From positions 1 through 13,192 of the forward strand of contig WTJZ01000055.1 of the NCBI GenBank assembly GCA_011524615.1: a stretch of DNA of 13,192 nt, read 5' to 3'. The notes beneath the pieces were generated by a model. The model did no database searches and was not told the origin of the DNA. It worked only from the letters and a program-made list of their open reading frames with translations. Source of the DNA: Akkermansiaceae bacterium. Lineage in GTDB: Bacteria > Verrucomicrobiota > Verrucomicrobiia > Verrucomicrobiales > Akkermansiaceae. Shown here piece after piece: positions 1 through 5,634 of this stretch. The number at the start of each line of letters is the position of its first letter. Positions within the stretch are counted from its first letter, which is position 1. The position numbers and the translations under genes are program-made.

Positions 1-1
1 G

Positions 2-361
2 TTTGATGCGCTGGTGCGCACAATAGCTCCGAGTTATGAGGTGCGTTACTTTAGGTCTCCATTAGGGGTGATTTCTCCTGCAGTGTTTAGAGCGGTGAAT
101 GGGAGGGAGTACCGGTATGCGTATGTCTCGTTCTATGTGAATGATGCCTCTACGGAATTAGTGGGGACACCTGCCGTGATGGATAAGATTAAGTCGCTCA
201 CGGAGCAGCTTCAGGGTGGGGCGATCGTACTACACGAAATGAGGTACAAGCATGGGGGCGATGCCCATAAGGTTGATAAGAGCGGGCTCCCAGCAGCGGT
301 GGATGATTATATCCAATGGGCTAAACAAAGGGGATACCGATTTGTGTCTTACCCCGAGTAG
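2..361 (+). CDS. Unrecognised protein, 5' end outside the window
   Basis: The reading frame is open from the left edge of the window to a TAG stop, giving about 119 residues. A GTG at position 14 could be a start, but the frame continues upstream without a stop (residues F-D-A-L precede it), so the gene most likely begins outside the window. The visible part is soluble-looking, with no signal peptide or membrane segment. It has an aromatic-rich stretch (YRYAYVSFYV) and a C-terminal half with helix-like runs ending in Y-R-F-V-S-Y-P-E. I recognise no family and assign no function. It converges on the dioxygenase gene on the other strand, with 77 bases between the two stops and no convincing terminator hairpin there. 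That the frame codes is supported only by its length and its position next to real genes. Confidence 0.6.
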   Translation, partial: FDALVRTIAPSYEVRYFRSPLGVISPAVFRAVNGREYRYAYVSFYVNDASTELVGTPAVMDKIKSLTEQLQGGAIVLHEMRYKHGGDAHKVDKSGLPAAVDDYIQWAKQRGYRFVSYPE

Positions 362-438
362 AACTACTCTCTAGGATAAGAGTGCGATGACGAGGCGCAA
401 CAGGTTTTGTGTTCTAAAGCAGTTCGTATAATACGTCT

Positions 439-1098
439 CTAATCCTCTAGCCAGTGTAGTGCTGGAGATAGACAGTCTCGATGGGCGTATTCAAAGTGAA
501 TGATGCGTCTGCGGCTCGGATTAGTCGATCGATGGGATGAATGGAGAATGAGTGGAGACATGGCGAGCACATCTCCAGGCTGGCACTCACAACAATGACT
601 CTTTTCTTTACTGAGTTTTGGAACCTCTGAGGAGTGTAGCTTGCCATGTTGGTGGCTGTCTGGGATGACGTAGAGGGCTCCATTCGCGTGGTCTGTCTGG
701 TCGAGATGAATGCGTAGCGTGACCATCTGTTGTAATACCGTACTGGGTGGTTGTACGTGTGGGTGGCCATCCTTTTCTGACCATGGATGATAGCCCTCAA
801 CGTCGCAGTGCTCTTGGACAGCGATGGTGAGGTCTTGGTGCCACGGAACACTCCAGTTTTCTTCTGGGGTCTTGTCAAAGAGGATGCTCCTGGCGGGGCG
901 GTAATCTGTAGGAATGAGTGCTAATAGTTGCTCAGAGCGTGAGAGGGAGTGAAGGAGGGGGGACTTACTCCTGATATGTCTGACACAAGCGGTTCCCTCA
1001 GACTGTGCGAGTTGATCAGCCTCATGCTGGAGTGCTGTGATCTCATCAGGTGAGAAGATCTGGCGGTGGAGGGCGTACCCTTGAGCGATAACTGACAT
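439..1098 (-). CDS. Phytanoyl-CoA dioxygenase (PhyH) family protein
   Basis: This 219-residue protein is a probable Fe(II)/2-oxoglutarate-dependent oxygenase of the PhyH family; the substrate cannot be told from sequence. The metal triad is visible: His87 and Asp89 in PWHQD, then a distal His186 in LILHSSHRS. Arg196-198 follows in the region that usually binds the 2-oxoglutarate carboxylate. The N-terminal stretch (GYALHRQIFSPDEI) is the typical opening of the family, in which a rising strand leads into a helix. The stretch NGALYVIPDSHQHG (residues 139-152) matches the conserved 'GAL.VIPGSH..G' signature, and PGDVLAMSPLILH the strand before the distal His. The length is slightly short for the family but appears complete. 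The gene lies just after the thrC terminator on the same strand. No promoter or ribosome binding site is evident in the 28 bases between them. Family call is firm; role is unknown. Confidence 0.88.
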   Translation of the reverse strand: MSVIAQGYALHRQIFSPDEITALQHEADQLAQSEGTACVRHIRSKSPLLHSLSRSEQLLALIPTDYRPARSILFDKTPEENWSVPWHQDLTIAVQEHCDVEGYHPWSEKDGHPHVQPPSTVLQQMVTLRIHLDQTDHANGALYVIPDSHQHGKLHSSEVPKLSKEKSHCCECQPGDVLAMSPLILHSSHRSTNPSRRRIIHFEYAHRDCLSPALHWLED

Positions 1099-1126
1099 GT
1101 CTATGAGGAGGGCTGATTGAGGGAAG

Positions 1127-1154
1127 AAAAAAGCAGACTCAGGTGAGTCTGCTT
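1127..1154 (-). terminator. Rho-independent terminator of thrC
   Basis: Two 11-base arms (1131-1141 and 1144-1154) are perfectly complementary around AGCAGACTCA. The closing bases would open to leave a workable loop. Read on the minus strand the hairpin is followed by a run of six T (1132-1127, partly within the stem). It begins 13 bases past the thrC stop codon, so it should end thrC transcription before the dioxygenase gene. Confidence 0.85.
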
Positions 1155-1167
1155 ATGAGAGGGAGAT

Positions 1168-2469
1168 TTAGAGTGCGGTTGCGACCCAGTCTTGAAGCGC
1201 TTGTTCGTCAGGAGGAAGCAGGGTAGCTTCCTTAGGTAGATCGGCGAGGCAGGCGAGACGCTCTGGGATCTCTACGGAGTCAGTACCGAGTTCTTCCTCC
1301 ATAGTTGGGAGGAATTTAGACGGGTGGGCTGTTGCGAGAACGACATTGACGTCGTCTGAATGAGTTTCACTCCAGGCCTCTGCGGCGAGGACACCTACTG
1401 CAGTGTGTGGGCAGACTTGGTAGTTATAGTTGTCAGCAGTGCGCTTGATCGCGACGCGAGTGGTGTCATCGTCAAAGGCATACCCTTCGATACGGGCGCG
1501 CATACCTTCCCAACTGCCTGAGTAGATCTCATTCATACGAGCGAAGTTACTCGGTGCTCCCACATCCATCGCATTAGAGATGGTTGCGGTAGAAGGACGC
1601 GTGATGTATTCTCCTGACTTGAGGTATGACGGAACGACATCGTTCGCATTTGTTGCTGCGACAAAGTGCTTGATCTTGAGTCCCATTTCCTGTGCTAGTA
1701 GGCCAGCAGTGAGATTACCGAAGTTACCACTAGGAACGACGAAGGTCGGCTCGACTCCCTCTGGGAGTTGGCGTGCGGCATGGAAGTAGTAAAAGCTCTG
1801 AGGGATGAGACGCGAGATATTGATCGAGTTCGCAGATGTGAGGTTGAGTTTCTCAGAGAGTTCGCGGTTGAGGAAGGCTGCCTTGACCATGCGTTGGCAG
1901 TCATCGAAGGTGCCATCGATCTCGAGTGCGTGGATGTTGTCACCTAGGGTGGTGAGTTGCTTCTCTTGGAGTGCAGAGACCTTCCCCTTAGGGTAGAGGA
2001 TCACGACTCTGGTTCCTGGTACCTTATGGAAGGCGCTCGCTACTGCTCCGCCTGTATCTCCAGAGGTGGCAACGAGGACGGTGAGCATACTCTCGTCATC
2101 TCTGGTGAGGTAACCCATGAGACGAGCCATGAAGCGTGCCCCAAAGTCCTTGAACGCTAGAGTTGGTCCTTGGAAGAGTTCCAGAATGTGTAGCTTGTCA
2201 CTGAGTGTGACGACTGGAGCGTCAAAGTTGATCGCGTCTTCTACGATAGCACGGAGGTCATCCTCAGGGATGTCGTCACCGAGGAGAGGCTTGACGATCT
2301 GGAAGCCGAGCTCAGCAAAGGAGTAGTCGCGCCAGTTTGCCCAGAACTCGTCTGAAAGGGTAGGGATAGTTTCAGGCATGTAGAGACCGTTATCAGGTGG
2401 AAGGGAGCGAATCACTGCTTCCTTCAGATCTACTTTATACGTCGGGGTCTTAGTACTGTAAAAGTCCAT
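1168..2469 (-). CDS. thrC: Threonine synthase
   Basis: This enzyme converts O-phospho-L-homoserine to L-threonine with pyridoxal phosphate in the cytoplasm, the last step of threonine synthesis. Numbered from the first possible start (GTG at 2481), the PLP-binding lysine is Lys111 in GPTLAFKDFGARF. The phosphate-binding stretch is ATSGDTGGAVASAF (138-151), and VVPSGNFGNLTAG (248-260) is the second conserved PLP loop. The N-terminal MDFYSTKTPTYKVDLKEAV, followed by DNGLYMPE, is typical of the family. I chose the ATG at 2469 because the protein then begins with MDFYST, as many relatives do; the GTG at 2481 would add only four residues (M-S-I-P). Length, 433-437 residues, is normal. It is transcribed alone, from the promoter at 2596-2624 to the terminator at 1127-1154. 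Confidence 0.97.
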   Translation of the reverse strand: MDFYSTKTPTYKVDLKEAVIRSLPPDNGLYMPETIPTLSDEFWANWRDYSFAELGFQIVKPLLGDDIPEDDLRAIVEDAINFDAPVVTLSDKLHILELFQGPTLAFKDFGARFMARLMGYLTRDDESMLTVLVATSGDTGGAVASAFHKVPGTRVVILYPKGKVSALQEKQLTTLGDNIHALEIDGTFDDCQRMVKAAFLNRELSEKLNLTSANSINISRLIPQSFYYFHAARQLPEGVEPTFVVPSGNFGNLTAGLLAQEMGLKIKHFVAATNANDVVPSYLKSGEYITRPSTATISNAMDVGAPSNFARMNEIYSGSWEGMRARIEGYAFDDDTTRVAIKRTADNYNYQVCPHTAVGVLAAEAWSETHSDDVNVVLATAHPSKFLPTMEEELGTDSVEIPERLACLADLPKEATLLPPDEQALQDWVATAL

Positions 2470-2523
2470 GGGTATGGACACTCATTAGTAACTAGGATGA
2501 TATGTGGCAAGTTCTAAAGCGCC

Positions 2524-2561
2524 CTGATTTAGCCGAGAGAAAAACCGCGCAGGCAAATCAG
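2524..2561 (-). promoter_or_regulatory. Imperfect hairpin in the thrC leader
   Basis: CTGATTT (2524-2530) plus GCC (2532-2534) pairs with GGC (2552-2554) plus AAATCAG (2555-2561). This makes a 10-base-pair stem with one bulged A and a 17-base loop. It lies in the expected 5' untranslated leader of thrC, about 55 bases before the start codon. No T-run follows it on the minus strand, so it is not a terminator by itself. No threonine-rich leader peptide is visible. It could be an RNA regulatory element or an operator-like DNA site, or could mean nothing; the sequence does not match a riboswitch that I know. Confidence 0.35.
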
Positions 2562-2595
2562 AATCCAAGTTGGGCCAGAATGCTCTGTATAATGC

Positions 2596-2624
2596 TATTT
2601 ATGCAGATAACATATGAGAGTCAA
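2596..2624 (-). promoter_or_regulatory. Probable sigma-70-type promoter of thrC
   Basis: On the minus strand, TTGACT (2624-2619) is followed after exactly 17 bases by TAAATA (2601-2596). The -35 box matches consensus at five of six positions and the -10 box is only partial. It lies between the terminator of the upstream gene and thrC, and would give a leader of roughly 120 bases. Confidence 0.45.
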
Positions 2625-2696
2625 TGAGTGCCTAGAGTGATGCTGAGTGGAGTAGGGGGAGATCCCTCTGGTATTGAGGTACTCTGTAGAGGTAAT

Positions 2697-2722
2697 AAAA
2701 AAAGAGGAAGCACTGCTTCCTC
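2697..2722 (-). terminator. Rho-independent terminator after the phosphodiesterase gene
   Basis: GAGGAAGCA (2704-2712) and TGCTTCCTC (2714-2722) are perfect inverted repeats around one base. On the minus strand the hairpin is followed by seven T (2703-2697). It lies about 35 bases past the stop codon of the metallophosphoesterase gene and separates it from thrC. Confidence 0.85.
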
Positions 2723-2756
2723 CTCAATGATACGATAATGTAGCGACGACAAGGGC

Positions 2757-3479
2757 CTAAGCACCTTCTGCTAGTCGAGCAGCGAGAGACTGAGGGAGAC
2801 CCTCTGCGATGATCTTCTCTTGAGCAGTTGCGATATCGTATTCGATACGCTGAATCGCGATTTGACCTGTCTCTGTATCATACACACAATAACTAGCGCG
2901 CCAGTCTCCGTCACGAGGTTGCCCTACTGATCCGATGTTAACGAGGTACTTCTTGCCCTCTTCCATGATGATGTCGAGTCGGTCGTGTTGTTCGACTGAT
3001 TCGCCACGGACATAGATCTGCGGAACGTGAGAGTGTCCGACAAAGCAGAGTTGGGTGAACTGGTAAGCAATACTAGCGATGGCATCAAACTTGTTCGTCA
3101 CATAGTGCCACTGCTGGGGGTGATCAAGAGAAGCGTGTACAATGGTGAAGTTGTCCACTTGGCGTACATATCGGAGAGATTGGAGCCATGCGCGCTGCTC
3201 TTCTGTCAGTTTATTAAAGGTCCACTCTTGTGCGGCCTTCGCTACAGGGTTCGTATTTCCTCCTGTTTTTAGCTTAGAGGAGTCATCATCGTGGTTACCT
3301 CTTACTACTGGACAGCCTAGTTCTCTTACCTTCTCCAAGCATTCGCTCGGGTTCGCATTGTAGCCAACGATATCTCCTAAGCAGACAAACTCTTGACAGC
3401 CTAAACTGTTGGCGTGCTCTAATACCGCTTCAAATGCCTCTAAATTGGCGTGAATGTCTCCGAAAATTGCGTAACGCAT
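2757..3479 (-). CDS. Calcineurin-type metallophosphoesterase
   Basis: This is a 240-residue cytoplasmic phosphodiesterase or phosphatase of the calcineurin-like superfamily, with a two-metal centre. The metal ligands are all visible: Asp8 and His10 in GDIHAN, Asp36 in LGDIVGY, Asn62 and His63 in RGNHDD, His115 in VHASLD, and His149 and His151 in GHSHVP. The later stretch NIGSVGQPRDGDWRASY (181-197) is the hallmark of a bacterial subgroup of small phosphodiesterases related to YfcE/MJ0936. The physiological substrate of that subgroup is generally not known, so no gene symbol is given. The gene follows truB on the same strand after 82 bases that hold no clear terminator, so it may be cotranscribed with nrnA-truB; a separate promoter cannot be excluded. 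The start ATG is the first in frame and puts GDIHAN at the normal distance from the N-terminus. Confidence 0.9.
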   Translation of the reverse strand: MRYAIFGDIHANLEAFEAVLEHANSLGCQEFVCLGDIVGYNANPSECLEKVRELGCPVVRGNHDDDSSKLKTGGNTNPVAKAAQEWTFNKLTEEQRAWLQSLRYVRQVDNFTIVHASLDHPQQWHYVTNKFDAIASIAYQFTQLCFVGHSHVPQIYVRGESVEQHDRLDIIMEEGKKYLVNIGSVGQPRDGDWRASYCVYDTETGQIAIQRIEYDIATAQEKIIAEGLPQSLAARLAEGA

Positions 3480-3561
3480 AAATTGATATGTAAGGTGTTG
3501 GCTAAAGTAATGAGTATATACGAAGTATGTCCAGTCTTTCCTTCAATTGGGGAGTAATTTC

Positions 3562-4284
3562 TTACAGTCCTTTGATTTTGGAAATGTCCTCGATGCTGAG
3601 CATGCGTGAGAGGATTTGCTCTCGTGGCCAGGTCTTGAGCTCGTCAATGGTGATAGCATTACTGAGGTCGAAGTGTCCGGAGTGAGTACGACGCAGTGCG
3701 CTGAGGTGTGCGCCGCAGCCTAGATCTTGTCCAATGTCATGTGCGTAGGTACGAACGTAGAAGCCCTTGGAGCATTCTACGGAGAAGTCTACCTCAGGGA
3801 GTTCGATACGCGTGATCTTATAATCACTTACTTTTACTGGGCGAGGGTCTCGTTTGACTTCCTTCCCCTTGCGGGCAAGCTTATAGAGGGGGACTCCATC
3901 CTTCTTGATGGCCGATACCATTGGCGGGATCTGTTCAAAGTTTCCGACATACTCATTGAAGGCGTCATCGATTTGAGCCTCAGTGAAGGCTGGGACCTCT
4001 TTTTCTTCTAGAATCTCACCTTGCTTATCTTGTGAGCTCGTTGTTGCACCAAAGGTGAGGGTGCCTTGATAGACCTTGTCCTCAGACATGAGCATTTCTG
4101 AGAGCTTTGTCGCCTTGCCAAGAACGAGAATGATGACGCCCGTGGCCATTGGGTCAAGAGTACCACAGTGACCAATTTTCTTCATGTTGAGGGAACGTCG
4201 TGCGATCGCCACAACGTCATGAGAGGTCATTTCTTGTCCTTTGTCGATGATGAGGACTCCGCTAGGAATAGGCTCTGCTTGCAT
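3562..4284 (-). CDS. truB: tRNA pseudouridine(55) synthase
   Basis: TruB isomerises U55 to pseudouridine in the T-loop of tRNAs. From the ATG at 4284 the protein has 240 residues. It opens with GVLIIDKGQEMTSHDVV (residues 9-25). The catalytic motif HCGTLDPMATGV follows, with nucleophile Asp44. Later conserved blocks are QIPPMVSAIKKDGVPLY (118-134), SKGFYVRTYAHD (172-183) and GCGAHLSALRRT (189-200). It is short at the C-terminus and appears to lack a full PUA domain, as some TruB proteins do. An in-frame ATG at 4335 would add 17 residues overlapping the end of nrnA; I prefer 4284 because the extension is unlike the family and 4284 leaves a 25-base gap after nrnA. nrnA and truB are neighbours in many bacteria, usually with rbfA upstream, which is absent here. 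Confidence 0.95.
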   Translation of the reverse strand: MQAEPIPSGVLIIDKGQEMTSHDVVAIARRSLNMKKIGHCGTLDPMATGVIILVLGKATKLSEMLMSEDKVYQGTLTFGATTSSQDKQGEILEEKEVPAFTEAQIDDAFNEYVGNFEQIPPMVSAIKKDGVPLYKLARKGKEVKRDPRPVKVSDYKITRIELPEVDFSVECSKGFYVRTYAHDIGQDLGCGAHLSALRRTHSGHFDLSNAITIDELKTWPREQILSRMLSIEDISKIKGL

Positions 4285-4309
4285 ACTTAGTGATATAGGG
4301 AGCGAGTCT

Positions 4310-5305
4310 TTACAGGGCTTTTTCAGTAACAGCAAGTACTTGTTGTAAGCAATCCTCTAGAGGGAGGTTGATAGCTGCGCCCGCTGCCATGCGGTGCCCA
4401 CCACCACCGAAGTGACCGCAAATCTTTGAGACATCGACAAGGTCATCTTTTGATCTCATCGATAGTCGGACTGCACCGCTGGAGGACTCTTCTAGTGTGA
4501 AGCATACGCGGACGCCTGAGATTCCTCTGAGGATGTCCATGAGGCCTTCCATATCACCTGGCTGAGCGCCGATCTCTGATTGGGCTGCTTGTGAGATGGT
4601 CCAGTGGGAAACTTGTCCATCATGGCTGAGTGAAAAGCTCTGGAGGCATTCACGCAGGAGTTCGACCTTTCTCACGCTGTGATTAAAGTATGTTTGGGAG
4701 TTGATATGAGCTACATCTACTCCTGCGTCGACGAGTTGAGCCATGATCGAGTACGTGCGTGCTGTGGCGTTACTATACTGGAGTGATCCCGTATCAGTCG
4801 AGATTGCGACATAGAGTGCGTCTCGTGAGAGTGTGGGCAGAGGGAGGTTGTTCTCAGAAATGATCTGATAGAGGATCTCTCCGGTAGCTGCAGATGTGGC
4901 ATCTAGGATGAGGTGATCTCCATATTCTTCATTGGTGATGTGGTGATCGATTGTAATGACGGGAACGTCCGGTAGGAGAGATACTGCGGAGTCGCCGAGT
5001 CGTTCTATGGTTGCGCAATCGAGGGCGACGACCAATTCGACGCCATTGAGGTCTGCAGTATCTGGTGCGCAGACAAAGGTCTGCTCCGTTTGGAGGAAAT
5101 CGAGATAGGCTGGGACAGGGTCGCGGTTAATGCAGACGACTTCTTTTCCCCATTCCTGTAAGGAGGCCGCCAGTGCGAGCATGGATCCGATGGCATCACC
5201 ATCAGGTCGATAGTGCGTAATAATTGCGATTTTGCTACATGGGCGCAAAATTTCTATTGCCTGCCTGCTAGAGACAGCGGTTGCTGATTTTGGTGATAAA
5301 TTCAT
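4310..5305 (-). CDS. nrnA: DHH/DHHA1 phosphoesterase, NrnA-type (oligoribonuclease/pAp phosphatase)
   Basis: Proteins of this family degrade very short RNA oligonucleotides and in some species also hydrolyse 3'-phosphoadenosine 5'-phosphate or cyclic-dinucleotide products such as pApA. The DHH domain shows HYRPDGDAIGS (His31, Asp35, Asp37), VALDCA (Asp96), the signature IDHHITNEEYGD (Asp120-His121-His122) and AISTDTGSLQYSN (Asp171), which together form the two-metal site. The C-terminal DHHA1 domain ends with the substrate-binding GHFGGGGHRMAAGA (297-310). At 331 residues it is a normal length. It is the first gene of a minus-strand unit with truB, and diverges from the small acidic gene at 5469. 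No Shine-Dalgarno sequence precedes its ATG. Which activity dominates cannot be told from sequence. Confidence 0.9.
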   Translation of the reverse strand: MNLSPKSATAVSSRQAIEILRPCSKIAIITHYRPDGDAIGSMLALAASLQEWGKEVVCINRDPVPAYLDFLQTEQTFVCAPDTADLNGVELVVALDCATIERLGDSAVSLLPDVPVITIDHHITNEEYGDHLILDATSAATGEILYQIISENNLPLPTLSRDALYVAISTDTGSLQYSNATARTYSIMAQLVDAGVDVAHINSQTYFNHSVRKVELLRECLQSFSLSHDGQVSHWTISQAAQSEIGAQPGDMEGLMDILRGISGVRVCFTLEESSSGAVRLSMRSKDDLVDVSKICGHFGGGGHRMAAGAAINLPLEDCLQQVLAVTEKAL

Positions 5306-5386
5306 AGAAGTGTTAAATCACAACCTTGGAATAATGCACTAAATAATTTTAAAAAGGATTTTTGGTAAGAAGGGGAGGTTTATATT

Positions 5387-5418
5387 TTGCGCAATAAAAT
5401 CAGCGTTGCGCATAAAAA
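5387..5418. repeat. Two direct copies of TTGCGC(A)ATAAAA between divergent genes
   Basis: TTGCGCAATAAAA (5387-5399) and TTGCGCATAAAAA (5406-5418) lie 19 bases apart, start to start, in the space between nrnA and the acidic gene. The first copy contains the palindrome TTGCGCAA. The spacing is near two helical turns, so the copies could be binding sites for a regulator of one or both genes. This is a guess; no regulator is encoded nearby. Confidence 0.3.
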
Positions 5419-5439
5419 GTGAAGTTAAGTGTCCAGAAT

Positions 5440-5445
5440 TATACT
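5440..5445 (+). promoter_or_regulatory. Candidate -10 box for the acidic gene
   Basis: TATACT matches the -10 consensus at five of six positions and lies 24 bases before the preferred ATG at 5469. The bases 17 upstream (AAGTGA) are a poor -35 box. If used, transcription would start close to 5452, which argues against starts at 5406 (TTG) or 5451 (ATG). Confidence 0.25.
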
Positions 5446-5468
5446 ATGAGATGCATATATATAAGTAT

Positions 5469-5633
5469 ATGAGCGAAGAAAAAAACGACCAACTCTTTTC
5501 GGATTCAATTGATGTGAACCTTCTCATGGAAATCTATCAAGAAGCAGTAAACCTCACTGAAGAAGAATACCAAGCACTTGTGAAAGAGCTTGAAGAGATG
5601 ACTCCTGAAGAGGAAGAGTTACTCAAGGCGTAA
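5469..5633 (+). CDS. Small acidic protein of unknown function
   Basis: I do not recognise this 54-residue protein. By my count it holds 17 Asp/Glu against 3 Lys and no Arg, giving a strongly negative charge. The middle and C-terminal part (LMEIYQEAVNLTEEEYQALV, then KELEEMTPEEEELLKA) looks like two short amphipathic helices broken at a Thr-Pro. No signal peptide or membrane segment is present. Earlier in-frame starts exist at 5406 (TTG) and 5451 (ATG). I chose the ATG at 5469 because the upstream residues are Lys-, Tyr- and Met-rich, unlike the rest, and because a candidate -10 box overlaps them. The gene is divergent from nrnA. Its stop codon lies a single base from the stop of the outer-membrane gene on the other strand, leaving no room for a terminator between them. 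Its compact, helix-like composition supports a real gene. Confidence 0.65.
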   Translation: MSEEKNDQLFSDSIDVNLLMEIYQEAVNLTEEEYQALVKELEEMTPEEEELLKA

Positions 5634-5634
5634 T

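Noticed and set aside
404..436. TATAAT inside CGTATAATACG downstream of the left-edge gene, with TTGTGT upstream
   Set aside because: The spacing of 14 bases is too short, and transcription would run antisense into the dioxygenase gene with no gene to serve.
447..878. Long minus-strand frame of 143 codons inside the dioxygenase gene
   Set aside because: It is a shifted-frame shadow of a gene with clear catalytic motifs and has no protein-like features of its own.
2450..2485. Eleven-codon out-of-frame ORF overlapping the thrC start (ATG at 2485, TAA at 2450-2452), a possible leader peptide
   Set aside because: It holds a single Thr codon, has no ribosome binding signal, and overlaps the gene start, so it is probably incidental.
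411..2520. The 10-mer GTTCTAAAGC at 411-420 and again at 2511-2520
   Set aside because: Dozens of repeated 10-mers are expected by chance in 13 kb, and the flanks do not match.
2588..2593. Perfect TATAAT on the plus strand between thrC and the phosphodiesterase gene
   Set aside because: There is no acceptable -35 box 15-19 bases upstream and no plus-strand gene follows; the minus-strand promoter at 2596-2624 fits the gene layout better.
3518..3528. Small palindrome ATACGAAGTAT between truB and the phosphodiesterase gene
   Set aside because: A four-base-pair stem with no T-run cannot act as a terminator, and it is too short to propose as an operator.
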